Of a stretch of DNA of 51,797 nucleotides, positions 23,079-31,305 are shown piece after piece. A model generated the notes under the pieces. That model made no database searches and had not been told where the DNA came from. It saw only the letters and a list, made by a program, of their open reading frames with translations. Position 1 is the first letter of the stretch. Every line of letters begins with the position of its first letter. Source of the stretch: Granulicatella adiacens (GTDB lineage Bacteria > Bacillota > Bacilli > Lactobacillales > Aerococcaceae). Made by a program: the position numbers and the translations under genes. The stretch covers positions 1 to 51,797 of the forward strand of contig JAGZLX010000003.1 of assembly GCA_018364485.1 (NCBI GenBank), written 5' to 3'.

Positions 23079-23822
23079 TTATGCATTTTGTATTGAGCGA
23101 TTAACGCGTTCCACAAAGTTATCAAATAACCCTTGCATCACATTGCTATCTTCAATTAAAAGTTCAGGATGCCATTGAACAGCAACCACGCTTTGATCAG
23201 CTGATTTAGATTCGAACGCTTCGATGATGCCATCCGTACTCCAAGCAACAGGGACAAAATCCGCAGCTAATTGTTTAACCGCTTGGTGGTGGTAAGAGTT
23301 CACCGGAGTCGTTGTTCCAAGAACTCGAGAAAGTTCGCTACCACTTGCGATTTGAATCGTATGTGTTGGTTGGCTCGGCATTGTTTTTTGTGTATGTTTC
23401 ACAGAAATATTTTCATATTGTGATTCGATGTCTTGGTAGAGTGTACCTCCAAGAGCGACGTTTAGAATTTGTAAGCCGCGACACACTGCAAAGATTGGTT
23501 TGTGTTGTCTATAAGCTTCTTTAATGAGCTCAATCTCAAACGCATCACGAGCAGGATAAGTACGTGCCAAATTAAGATGTGGTTCTTCGCCATACAATAA
23601 TGGAGAAACGTCTTGTCCACCCGCTAATAGAAGTCCATCAACCCGAGAGATGAATTCTTTTGCAAATTCTGGGTTACTGATGGGAATGATGACAGGAATC
23701 GCTTTTGCCTTTTCAAGACCACGGACAAAACCATTTGGCGCATACGATAAAATGTAGCGATCTTCTTCCGTGTTATCTTGGCGATGATTTCCTGCAATAC
23801 CAATAAGTGGATAAGTTTGCAT
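23079..23822 (-). CDS. Class I glutamine amidotransferase-like hydrolase (peptidase C26, PuuD-like)
   Basis: The 247-aa protein resembles gamma-glutamyl-GABA hydrolases. It has LLLAGGQDVSPLLYGEEP, the nucleophile cysteine in FAVCRGLQILNVALGG, and the C-terminal VVAVQWHPE with the catalytic histidine. Which gamma-glutamyl compound it cleaves is unknown. Two ATG codons lie close together; AAAGG is three bases from the first and nine from the second, so the second (23822) is chosen. It is divergent from sufC. Confidence 0.88.
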   Translation of the reverse strand: MQTYPLIGIAGNHRQDNTEEDRYILSYAPNGFVRGLEKAKAIPVIIPISNPEFAKEFISRVDGLLLAGGQDVSPLLYGEEPHLNLARTYPARDAFEIELIKEAYRQHKPIFAVCRGLQILNVALGGTLYQDIESQYENISVKHTQKTMPSQPTHTIQIASGSELSRVLGTTTPVNSYHHQAVKQLAADFVPVAWSTDGIIEAFESKSADQSVVAVQWHPELLIEDSNVMQGLFDNFVERVNRSIQNA

Positions 23823-23862
23823 GTGCATCAGCCTTTCTTTTAAAAATATGTTCCATCATACC

Positions 23863-23880
23863 TCATTTTCATGAAAATGA
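23863..23880. promoter_or_regulatory. Perfect 18-bp palindrome between divergent genes
   Basis: TCATTTTCATGAAAATGA lies 40 bases upstream of the minus-strand amidotransferase start and 35 bases before the suf -35. It is operator-like, with no recognised consensus. Confidence 0.4.
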
Positions 23881-23914
23881 AAAGCATTATTACACGATTT
23901 CAAAGCGCGGCTAT

Positions 23915-23943
23915 TTGCGAATCGTTCTCAATTAGGATAAAAT
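23915..23943 (+). promoter_or_regulatory. Promoter of the suf operon
   Basis: TTGCGA (23915-23920), 17-base spacer, TAAAAT (23938-23943). Confidence 0.55.
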
Positions 23944-23979
23944 ATAACAGAATAGAATGATTATAAAGGAGAATGAATC

Positions 23980-24750
23980 GTGGCAACTTTAGAGATTAAA
24001 AATCTACATGTATCGATCGAAGACAAAGAAATTTTGAAGGGCGTTAATTTAACGATTAACACTGGAGAAATTCATGCAGTGATGGGACCAAACGGAACTG
24101 GGAAATCAACACTTTCTGCAGCCATTATGGGTCACCCAAGCTATGAAGTAACAGAAGGAGAAATCCTATTAGACGGCGAAAACGTCTTAGAAATGGAAGT
24201 AGACGAACGCGCTCGCGCAGGTCTATTTTTAGCGATGCAATATCCAAGTGAAATCGTTGGGGTGACAAACGCAGAATTCATGCGTTCAGCTATCAACGCT
24301 CGTCGCGAAGAAGGCGACAAAATGGGAGTTCGTGAATTCATCAAGAAGTTAGATGAAAAAATGGCCCTATTAGATATGCCAGAAGAAATGGCAGAACGTT
24401 ACTTAAACGAAGGCTTCTCAGGCGGGGAGAAAAAACGTAACGAGATTCTTCAATTATTAATGATTGAACCTACATTCGCGATTCTAGACGAAATCGACTC
24501 AGGGTTAGATATCGACGCACTAAAAGTTGTTTCTCGTGGAGTAAACGCAATGCGTGGAGACAACTTTGGTTCATTAATTATTACACACTACCAACGTCTC
24601 TTAAACTACATTGAACCAGATGTGGTGCATATTATGATGGACGGACGTGTCGTGATGACAGGAGATGCTTCTCTTGCTCGTCGCTTAGAAGCTGAAGGAT
24701 ACAAAGGAATCAGTGAAGAATTAGGAATCAAGATTGAACATCAAGAGTAG
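23980..24750 (+). CDS. sufC: Fe-S cluster assembly ATPase SufC
   Basis: SufC powers the SufBCD scaffold complex. The 256-aa ABC-type ATPase has Walker A GPNGTGKST, the signature FSGGEKKRNEI and Walker B FAILDEIDSGLDID, all typical of SufC. The start is GTG with AAAGGAG eight bases upstream. It opens the operon sufC-sufD-sufS-sufU-sufB, the order usual in Firmicutes. Confidence 0.98.
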   Translation: MATLEIKNLHVSIEDKEILKGVNLTINTGEIHAVMGPNGTGKSTLSAAIMGHPSYEVTEGEILLDGENVLEMEVDERARAGLFLAMQYPSEIVGVTNAEFMRSAINARREEGDKMGVREFIKKLDEKMALLDMPEEMAERYLNEGFSGGEKKRNEILQLLMIEPTFAILDEIDSGLDIDALKVVSRGVNAMRGDNFGSLIITHYQRLLNYIEPDVVHIMMDGRVVMTGDASLARRLEAEGYKGISEELGIKIEHQE

Positions 24751-24760
24751 GAGTGAGATT

Positions 24761-26053
24761 GTGGCAGAGACAAAATTAACCATAACACCAGAAGAAATCA
24801 CCGCATTCTCTCTTACAAAGAATGAACCAGAGTGGTTTCTACAAACACGTTTAAAAGGGTTAGAACTTGCTAAAACGCTAGAGTTACCTTTTATCGAACG
24901 TGTGAAATTCCACCGTTGGAACTTATTCCAATCAGCAATCGGTGATGGAACTTCAATGATTGAAGAACTTCCAAAAGTGATTCCAACAGCAGCCGGAAGT
25001 GCAAAAATTGTACAACTAGGTGTAGTCTCTTACTGGGAAGAAATGAATGTTGAAACAGCATTGAAGGACGTTCTTGTGATGGATTTATTTGATGCACTGG
25101 AACAATATCCAGAGCTCGTAAAACCGTACTATATGACAAAAGCAGTACCAGTTGATGAAGATAGCTTAACAGCATATCACGCTGCGATGGTCAACTCAGG
25201 GGTATTTATTTATATTCCAAAAAATGTAGTCGTAGAAGATATTATTGAATCTCATTTCGTTCAAAATAACCTAGTGGACGAAGCGTTCGTGAAGCACGTG
25301 TTAATCGTGGCGGACGAAAACAGCTCAGTCTCTTATGTAGAACGTTTTGAAAGTGTCGGTGACAAAAAGAATACGGCAAATATTGTTGTAGAAGTGATTG
25401 CAAAACAAGGTGCGAAAGTTCAATTTGCGGCTGTGGATACTTTAGGTCAATCAACAGATGCGTATGTGAACCGTCGTGGCTACCTTGAAAAAGATGCAAC
25501 GATTAACTGGGCGCTTGGCATTATGAATGACGGAAATGTGATTGCAGACTTCGACTCTGAATTACGCGGAGACGGTTCTCATTCACAAGTGAACGTTATC
25601 GGTATTTCAACAGGACGCCAAGTACAAGGAATTGATACACGTGTGACAAACTATGCGCCACATTCAGTAGGACATATTTTGCAACACGGTGTTATTTTAG
25701 ATAAATCAACCTTAACGTTTAACGGAATTGGACATATTATTAAAGGTGCGAAATTCGCAGATGCCCAACAAGAAAGTCGTGTACTCATGCTTTCTGAGGG
25801 CGGACGTGGAGACGCGAACCCAATTCTATTAATCGATGAAAATGAAGTAACGGCAGGGCACGCAGCGAGCGTGGGACAAGTGGATGATGAACAATTATTC
25901 TACTTAACGAGCCGTGGAATCTCAGAAGCAGAGGCAAAACGCCTTGTGATTCGTGGATTCTTAGGAGCCGTAATTCGTTCAATTCCTTCAAGTACTCTTC
26001 AAAAAGAACTTGTGGACATGATTGAACAAAAGTTGGTTGCTAGCTATGATTAG
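24761..26053 (+). CDS. sufD: Fe-S cluster assembly protein SufD
   Basis: SufD forms the scaffold with SufB and SufC. The 430-aa protein has the SufB/D beta-helix core, with FDSELRGDGSHSQVNVIGI, GHILQHGVILDKSTLTF and the terminal LTSRGISEAEAKRLVIRGF. The open frame extends to a TTG at 24734 inside sufC; the GTG at 24761 has AGGAG eight bases upstream and is the likely start. It overlaps sufS by eight bases. Confidence 0.96.
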   Translation: MAETKLTITPEEITAFSLTKNEPEWFLQTRLKGLELAKTLELPFIERVKFHRWNLFQSAIGDGTSMIEELPKVIPTAAGSAKIVQLGVVSYWEEMNVETALKDVLVMDLFDALEQYPELVKPYYMTKAVPVDEDSLTAYHAAMVNSGVFIYIPKNVVVEDIIESHFVQNNLVDEAFVKHVLIVADENSSVSYVERFESVGDKKNTANIVVEVIAKQGAKVQFAAVDTLGQSTDAYVNRRGYLEKDATINWALGIMNDGNVIADFDSELRGDGSHSQVNVIGISTGRQVQGIDTRVTNYAPHSVGHILQHGVILDKSTLTFNGIGHIIKGAKFADAQQESRVLMLSEGGRGDANPILLIDENEVTAGHAASVGQVDDEQLFYLTSRGISEAEAKRLVIRGFLGAVIRSIPSSTLQKELVDMIEQKLVASYD

Positions 26054-27278
26054 TAAAACGATTCGAGAAGACTTTCCGATTTTAAAGCGTGAAGTCAACG
26101 ATGAAGTGCTTGTCTATTTAGACAATGCAGCGACAACGCAAAAGCCACGTCCAGTTGTAGAAGCCGTTGAGAAATTCTACGCGACCCACAATGCTAATAT
26201 TCATCGTGGGGTGCATACGTTAGCTCAGGAAGCCACTGACTTGTATGAAGCGGCTCGAGCTAAAGTGGCGAAATTTATCCATGCTAGTAGCACAAAAGAA
26301 GTGCTCTTTACGCGTGGGACAACAACCAGCCTGAACTGGGTGGCACAAGGATTTGCACCAGGACGCTTGCAAAAAGGGGACGAAATTTGGATTAGCCCTG
26401 CTGAACACCATTCGAACGTGGTGCCTTGGCAACAAGTAGCCAAACAAACAGGAGCCATCTTACGTTATTTTTCATTAACGAAAGAGGGCGAATTAGATTT
26501 CGAAGCAGCAGAACAAGCTTTAACCGAGAAGGCGAAAATCGTCTCGATTAACCACGCCTCAAATGTTCTTGGAACGGTAACGGATGTGAAACGTGTGGCT
26601 GAAATGGTTCACTCAGTAGGAGGCATTCTTGTTGTAGATGGTGCTCAAGCAGCGCCGCACCAGAAAGTGGATGTCCAAGCATTAGACTGTGACTTCTATG
26701 CCTTTAGTGGACATAAGATGCTGGCTCCAACAGGAATTGGCGTCTTATATGGAAAAGAAGCACTTCTTCAAGAGATGAATCCTGTAGAGTTTGGTGGCGA
26801 AATGATTGACTTCGTTTATGACCAGGAGAGTACATGGAATGAATTGCCGTGGAAATTCGAAGCCGGTACGCCAAATATCGCAGGAGCGATTGGACTGGCC
26901 GCTGCCATTGATTATTTAGAAGAAATCGGCATGGAGAATATCCACCAGCATGAACAAGAAATTGTCGCGTATCTCTTACCGAAGATGCAGGAGATGGAAG
27001 GTGTGACGGTCTACGGGCCAAGTGACCCAGCACAGCATTCTGGAGTCATTAGTTTTACCATCGACGGAATTCATCCACACGACGTCGCAACGGCGCTCGA
27101 TATGGAAGGATTTGCGGTTCGCGCAGGACATCATTGCGCGCAACCTTTGATGCGATGGCTCGATGTACCAGCAACATGCCGTGCAAGTTTTTATATTTAT
27201 AACACGCTTCAAGAAGCAGAACAGTTTTTAGAAGCATTAGAAAAAGTAAAGGAGTTTTTCCAATATGGCCTTATCTAA
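26046..27278 (+). CDS. sufS: Cysteine desulfurase SufS
   Basis: SufS takes sulfur from cysteine and passes it to SufU. The 410-aa enzyme has the PLP lysine (Lys224 in FSGHKMLAPTG), the conserved histidine in SPAEHHSNVVPW, and the persulfide cysteine (Cys364 in RAGHHCAQPLM). The start ATG overlaps the end of sufD and has only a weak ribosome binding site, so it is probably coupled. It overlaps sufU by 14 bases. Confidence 0.97.
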   Translation: MISKTIREDFPILKREVNDEVLVYLDNAATTQKPRPVVEAVEKFYATHNANIHRGVHTLAQEATDLYEAARAKVAKFIHASSTKEVLFTRGTTTSLNWVAQGFAPGRLQKGDEIWISPAEHHSNVVPWQQVAKQTGAILRYFSLTKEGELDFEAAEQALTEKAKIVSINHASNVLGTVTDVKRVAEMVHSVGGILVVDGAQAAPHQKVDVQALDCDFYAFSGHKMLAPTGIGVLYGKEALLQEMNPVEFGGEMIDFVYDQESTWNELPWKFEAGTPNIAGAIGLAAAIDYLEEIGMENIHQHEQEIVAYLLPKMQEMEGVTVYGPSDPAQHSGVISFTIDGIHPHDVATALDMEGFAVRAGHHCAQPLMRWLDVPATCRASFYIYNTLQEAEQFLEALEKVKEFFQYGLI

Positions 27279-27705
27279 ATTAGATCAGCTCTATCGTCAG
27301 GTGATTCTGGATCATTCGTCTCATCCTCACCATAAAGGATTGGTAGATGATGAGAGCATTCCAACGATTGAATTTAATAATCCAACGTGTGGAGATGTGT
27401 TGCAGTTGCAGCTCGTTGTAAATGACAACGGCGTGATCGAAGATGTTCACTTTGACGGACACGGCTGTACGATTAGTATGGCGAGTGCCAGCATGATGAG
27501 TGATGCGATTATTGGAAAGACGGTTGACGAAGCGGTCGCTCTAGCAGAAGATTTCTCAAGTCTAGTGCAGGGTGAAACCGTGGATGAAGAACCTTTAGGG
27601 GATGCGGCGTTACTTGCCGGTGTTCAAAAATTCCCAGCGCGTATTAAATGTGCCACTCTTGCGTGGAAAGCATTAGAACGTGCCGTAGAAAATGAGAAAG
27701 CATAA
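27265..27705 (+). CDS. sufU: Sulfur-transfer protein SufU
   Basis: SufU accepts persulfide sulfur from SufS through its zinc site. The 146-aa protein carries the zinc ligands Cys42, Asp44, Cys68 and Cys129 (TCGD, HGCTIS, IKCATLAW). The GDAALLAGVQKFPARIKC insertion separates SufU from IscU. The start has AAAGGAG ten bases upstream, inside sufS. Confidence 0.97.
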   Translation: MALSKLDQLYRQVILDHSSHPHHKGLVDDESIPTIEFNNPTCGDVLQLQLVVNDNGVIEDVHFDGHGCTISMASASMMSDAIIGKTVDEAVALAEDFSSLVQGETVDEEPLGDAALLAGVQKFPARIKCATLAWKALERAVENEKA

Positions 27706-27720
27706 GAAAGTGGTGACAAA

Positions 27721-29115
27721 ATGAGTGGAGTTCCTGAATTAGCCGATTACAAATATGGCTTTCATGAGGATGTAACACCTGTTTATGAAACAGGGATGGG
27801 ATTAAGCGAGGAAGTCGTTCGTACGATTTCACAAGTGAAAAACGAGCCACAATGGATGCTTGATTTCCGATTAAAATCATTGAAGGCATTCGAAAATATG
27901 CCAATGCAAACATGGGGCGCGGACCTTTCAGATATTGATTTTGATGCGATTACGTACTTCAAACGTGCCAGCGATAAGCCAGCACGTTCTTGGGATGATG
28001 TTCCTGAGAAGATTAAAGATACTTTCGAGAAAATCGGAATTCCAGAAGCAGAGCGTGCGTATTTAGCCGGAGCTTCTGCGCAATTCGAGTCTGAAGTGGT
28101 TTACCATAATATGAAAGAAGAGTTCGATAAACTCGGAATCATCTTTACAGATACAGACTCAGCGTTAAAAGAATATCCAGAATTATTCAAAAAGTATTTT
28201 GCAAAATTAGTACCACCAACAGACAACAAATTAGCGGCGTTAAACTCAGCTGTATGGTCAGGTGGAACGTTCATCTATGTACCAAAAGGCGTGAAATGTG
28301 ACGTGCCGCTTCAAACGTACTTCCGTATCAACGACCAAAACATGGGACAATTCGAACGTACGCTCATCATCGTAGACGAAGGAGCAAGCGTGCACTACGT
28401 AGAAGGATGTACAGCGCCAACGTACTCTTCAAACAGCTTGCATGCGGCGATTGTAGAAATCTTCGTTGAAGAGGGTGGCTACTGCCGTTATACAACGATT
28501 CAAAACTGGTCAGATAACGTGTATAACTTAGTAACGAAACGTGCCAAAGCCGCTGCTCACGCAACCGTTGAGTGGATCGATGGAAACCTTGGAGCGAAGA
28601 CAACGATGAAATATCCATCCGTCTTCCTAGAAGGACCATACGCGAAGGGGACAATGTTATCAATTGCGTTTGCCGGAGAAGGCCAACACCAAGATACAGG
28701 TGCGAAGATGATTCATAATGCGCCACATACTTCAAGTTCAATCGTTTCAAAATCGATTGCAAAAGATGGTGGAGCGGTGAACTACCGTGGTCAAGTAACA
28801 TTTGGGAAGAAATCAGATTATTCTATTTCGCATATCGAATGTGACACGATTATTATGGATGACAAGTCGAAATCAGATACGATTCCATTTAACGAAATTC
28901 ATAATGATAAAGTAGCGCTTGAGCATGAAGCCAAAGTCTCAAAAATCTCAGAAGAGCAACTGTTCTACTTAATGAGTCGCGGAATTAGCGAGTCAGAAGC
29001 AACAGAGATGATCGTTATGGGATTCGTTGAACCATTTACAAAAGAACTTCCAATGGAGTATGCCGTTGAACTAAACCGTTTAATCGCGTACGAGATGGAA
29101 GGCAGCGTCGGCTAA
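27721..29115 (+). CDS. sufB: Fe-S cluster assembly scaffold SufB
   Basis: SufB is the scaffold on which clusters are built. The 464-aa protein has the family features GGTFIYVPKGVKCDVPLQ, YVEGCTAPTYSSNSLHAAIV, VNYRGQVTFGKKSDYSISH, with IECDT next, and the C-terminal FYLMSRGISESEATEMIVMG. Length is normal. It is the last gene of the operon, closed by a strong terminator. Confidence 0.98.
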   Translation: MSGVPELADYKYGFHEDVTPVYETGMGLSEEVVRTISQVKNEPQWMLDFRLKSLKAFENMPMQTWGADLSDIDFDAITYFKRASDKPARSWDDVPEKIKDTFEKIGIPEAERAYLAGASAQFESEVVYHNMKEEFDKLGIIFTDTDSALKEYPELFKKYFAKLVPPTDNKLAALNSAVWSGGTFIYVPKGVKCDVPLQTYFRINDQNMGQFERTLIIVDEGASVHYVEGCTAPTYSSNSLHAAIVEIFVEEGGYCRYTTIQNWSDNVYNLVTKRAKAAAHATVEWIDGNLGAKTTMKYPSVFLEGPYAKGTMLSIAFAGEGQHQDTGAKMIHNAPHTSSSIVSKSIAKDGGAVNYRGQVTFGKKSDYSISHIECDTIIMDDKSKSDTIPFNEIHNDKVALEHEAKVSKISEEQLFYLMSRGISESEATEMIVMGFVEPFTKELPMEYAVELNRLIAYEMEGSVG

Positions 29116-29122
29116 AGATGCT

Positions 29123-29168
29123 AACAGCCAAGAAACACTGGTTTTATCAGGTTTCTTGGCTGTTTTGT
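29123..29168 (+). terminator. Terminator of the suf operon
   Basis: A perfect 14-bp stem, AACAGCCAAGAAAC (29123-29136) and GTTTCTTGGCTGTT (29151-29164), with T-rich sequence after it. Confidence 0.88.
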
Positions 29169-29443
29169 TGTTTTAGGAAGATTCATTTGATTTCGTAAGC
29201 CCATTGATTATGTTTTCACGTAATTATATGATGATAGTATGATTACTCAGATTAATTTCGTGAACTAACGCTGGATGAAGAACTACCTTGGAAAAAAGCA
29301 GAATGAATTGCACAAAGGTACGGAGAGTATTTTAATTCTAGAACGGGTGAAGAATCTGATGAACGACACATTCTATTTGAAACTACAAAATATATATTCA
29401 CTATTTGTTAGTTGGATTGTGAATATAAAAATGGTTAAACTAA
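29169..29443. other. AT-rich gap before the Abi locus, possible coding relic
   Basis: I see no supported gene. A 64-codon frame at 29275 lacks a ribosome binding site and ends inside the next promoter. A short stretch in another frame, near 29258-29302, reads FRELTLDEELPWKKAE then stops; it may be the relic of a decayed gene. The sequence is richer in A+T than the flanks. Confidence 0.4.
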
Positions 29444-29472
29444 TTGACAATTATCCAAATTACTTGTAGTAT
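29444..29472 (+). promoter_or_regulatory. Strong promoter of the Abi-associated RNA
   Basis: Consensus TTGACA (29444-29449), 17-base spacer, TAGTAT (29467-29472). It is among the closest to consensus in the window. Confidence 0.75.
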
Positions 29473-29478
29473 TTAATT

Positions 29479-29546
29479 AATATTAATGCGGGGACGGAGT
29501 GCCGTCCATAGAAGAGCTACAAGTTTTAACTTGTAGCTCTTTTTGC
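29479..29546 (+). ncRNA. Putative small structured RNA upstream of the Abi gene
   Basis: Transcription from the promoter at 29444 would start near 29479. The RNA then forms GGACGG (29492-29497) with CCGTCC (29502-29507), loop AGTG. A 14-bp perfect stem follows, AAGAGCTACAAGTT (29512-29525) and AACTTGTAGCTCTT (29528-29541), with a T run to 29545. The result is a transcript of about 67 bases that ends 19 bases before the Abi start codon. It can be an RNA antitoxin or a transcription attenuator. No match to a known family could be tested. Confidence 0.6.
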
Positions 29547-29564
29547 ATTTGTGGGGGGATGATA

Positions 29565-30533
29565 ATGAATAAGCCTTTTAAAAATTTAGAGGAACAATTA
29601 GATATTCTAAAGGATAGAGGGATGAAAATTCATGATTATGAGTTTTCAAAAAGAATTCTACATCGTTACAGTTATTACGATATTATAAATGGATATAAAT
29701 CCTATTTCTTAGATCCAAATTTTTCTGAGGAAAGGTTTATACCTGGTGTAACGCTTCAAGATTTATTTGCTTTATATTTGTTTGATACTAATTTAAGAGA
29801 TCTTGTGCTTAGTACAATTCAAACATTAGAACATCAGTTAAGAAGTATCGTCGCATATCGAATTGCTGAAAAGTACGGTTCTAATCAATCAGATTATTTA
29901 CAAATAACGAATTATAATTTGGGTAAACCTTTTAGAAATGGATACGAAATAAATAAACTCTTTGAAAAGTTCAATAGAATTTTAGATGATGATATCCATC
30001 CATTCAAACATTATAGAGATACTTATAATAACTGCCCACCATGGATTTTGTTAAAAGGGACAAGCTTCGGGAATTTAATTGTATTTATAAAGTTGCAAAA
30101 AAAGGAATTAAAAGAAAAAATTATTGCTGATTTCTTTTTGAGGGAAGTGCATGAAATTAAAGAAGTAGAAAAGAATTTCTTTATGGATTCTCTGTATTTT
30201 TTACTAGAATTTAGAAATAGAGCTGCTCATGGAAATCGGATTTATAATTTTAAACCAGCAAAACGAAAAATTAATTTTGTTGAACATATCTATGGACGAC
30301 TATCTATAACCAGAGAAATATATGATTCTGGAATTGGTGTGAATGATTGGAATGCTTTTATTGTATTTATATCATTTATAAGAGATGATTCGGCGCATAT
30401 TTTTTTGCAAAAGCTCGTAAATTGTCTAAACGAAATGGGTGTTGGAAAACAATTTAGCAACGATGTCGTTCGTAAAGGAATGGGATTGTTAGAGAACATT
30501 ATTACAGAAACTGAAGAAATTGAGAGTGAGTAA
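29565..30533 (+). CDS. Abi_2 (AbiD/AbiF) family HEPN protein, probable RNase toxin
   Basis: Members of this family abort phage infection; the HEPN fold suggests RNA cleavage. The 322-aa protein begins with the family segment KPFKNLEEQLDILKDRGMKI and has NGYKSYFLDPNF and YLFDTNLRDLVL (72-83). Later come PFKHYRDTYNNCPPWILLKG and the HEPN motif RNRAAH (217-222; Arg217, His222 as the R-x4-H pair). The frame is open to 29499, but that part is the RNA terminator. The ATG at 29565 has GGGGGG six bases upstream. Expression needs read-through of the terminator at 29512-29545. The gene is AT-rich and stands alone between the suf operon and a different unit, as for an acquired defence gene. Confidence 0.88.
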   Translation: MNKPFKNLEEQLDILKDRGMKIHDYEFSKRILHRYSYYDIINGYKSYFLDPNFSEERFIPGVTLQDLFALYLFDTNLRDLVLSTIQTLEHQLRSIVAYRIAEKYGSNQSDYLQITNYNLGKPFRNGYEINKLFEKFNRILDDDIHPFKHYRDTYNNCPPWILLKGTSFGNLIVFIKLQKKELKEKIIADFFLREVHEIKEVEKNFFMDSLYFLLEFRNRAAHGNRIYNFKPAKRKINFVEHIYGRLSITREIYDSGIGVNDWNAFIVFISFIRDDSAHIFLQKLVNCLNEMGVGKQFSNDVVRKGMGLLENIITETEEIESE

Positions 30534-30595
30534 CTTTAGCTTCATTAGAGGTGAATTCGAATATATTTGGGAGTTAAAATAAGGTATTAATCATT

Positions 30596-30629
30596 AAATA
30601 GACGACTATTTCATAGTCGTCTATTTTTT
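30596..30629 (+). terminator. Terminator after the Abi gene
   Basis: AAATAGACGACTAT (30596-30609) pairs perfectly with ATAGTCGTCTATTT (30613-30626), followed by more Ts. Confidence 0.88.
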
Positions 30630-30828
30630 ACTCTAGTATAAAAAATAGCAAAGCTATTCTCATAACCAAAAACCACAAAATATATTATATTTTTGGAATT
30701 TTATAGTTTCTTAATATTATCTGCTCAGAAATTTGGATATTTTCATATAAAATAATCCTTGTTATATCAATGTTTTTGAACAAAAATGCACTCTAGGTGA
30801 AAATTTTACATTTTACAAGATATTACAC
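30630..30828. other. AT-rich intergenic sequence
   Basis: Nothing coding is seen. A short hairpin AATAGC/GCTATT lies near 30645-30659. The rest is A+T-rich leading into the next promoter. Confidence 0.5.
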
Positions 30829-30856
30829 TTGTATTATATTCAGAACGTGTTATAAT
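30829..30856 (+). promoter_or_regulatory. Promoter of the RHH-SPFH unit
   Basis: TTGTAT (30829-30834), 16-base spacer, TATAAT (30851-30856). Confidence 0.6.
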
Positions 30857-30862
30857 ATGTTC
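30843..30862. promoter_or_regulatory. Operator-like inverted repeat over the -10 box
   Basis: GAACGTGTTATAATATGTTC has matching ends (GAAC/GTTC) and a mostly symmetric centre, with the -10 TATAAT inside. A ribbon-helix-helix-like protein is the first gene downstream, so autoregulation is plausible. Confidence 0.4.
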
Positions 30863-30892
30863 ATCAAGAGATATAAAGAAAGGAGAATGGGT

Positions 30893-31288
30893 ATGAGAAA
30901 ACAACCATGGTCGAACGAAAATAAGACTGAACGGATTAACTTTACGATTGAGCCCTCTTTAAAAGAAGCGTTTTTGAAGATTATCTCAACGGACGTATCA
31001 ACTTATTTCCGGACGGTCATTGAAAATGAAGTCGAAAGTCATCAGAAAAAAGTTGAAAACTGGCCCGACGCAATTAAAACATTATTGCATGGACAGTTTA
31101 AGGCGTTCTCCGAACAAGTCTTCGGAACGTTTAATTACCGAGGACGGAACTATCCATATAAAATTTTGGATGTTATGTCAGTCGAAGAAGGACAACCACT
31201 TGAAGTCATTGACTACGAGGATGGGTTGGTATATGTAAAAGTGATTGAGGAAATCAATCCAGAAAAATTAGTATATGTAACTATTTAG
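30893..31288 (+). CDS. Hypothetical protein with ribbon-helix-helix-like N-terminus
   Basis: I do not recognise a named family. In the 131-aa protein, residues about 11-45 (TERINFTIEPSLKEAFLKI, then STYFRTVIENEV) have the strand-helix-helix spacing of a ribbon-helix-helix domain. The C-terminal part (about 70-131) looks like a small mixed alpha/beta domain ending in two strands. Two ATGs lie six bases apart; the one at 30893 stands eight bases behind AAAGGAG and is preferred. It is followed after 17 bases by an SPFH gene. Confidence 0.75.
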   Translation: MRKQPWSNENKTERINFTIEPSLKEAFLKIISTDVSTYFRTVIENEVESHQKKVENWPDAIKTLLHGQFKAFSEQVFGTFNYRGRNYPYKILDVMSVEEGQPLEVIDYEDGLVYVKVIEEINPEKLVYVTI

Positions 31289-31305
31289 AAAGAAGGAAAT
31301 TTAAA

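Noticed and set aside
29275..29469. 64-codon frame ahead of the Abi locus
   Set aside because: There is no ribosome binding site, and it ends inside the -35/-10 region of the next promoter. It might be a relic but cannot be supported as a gene.
29499..29564. Upstream extension of the Abi gene
   Set aside because: The extension would translate the structured RNA and its terminator; the ATG at 29565 has a clear ribosome binding site.
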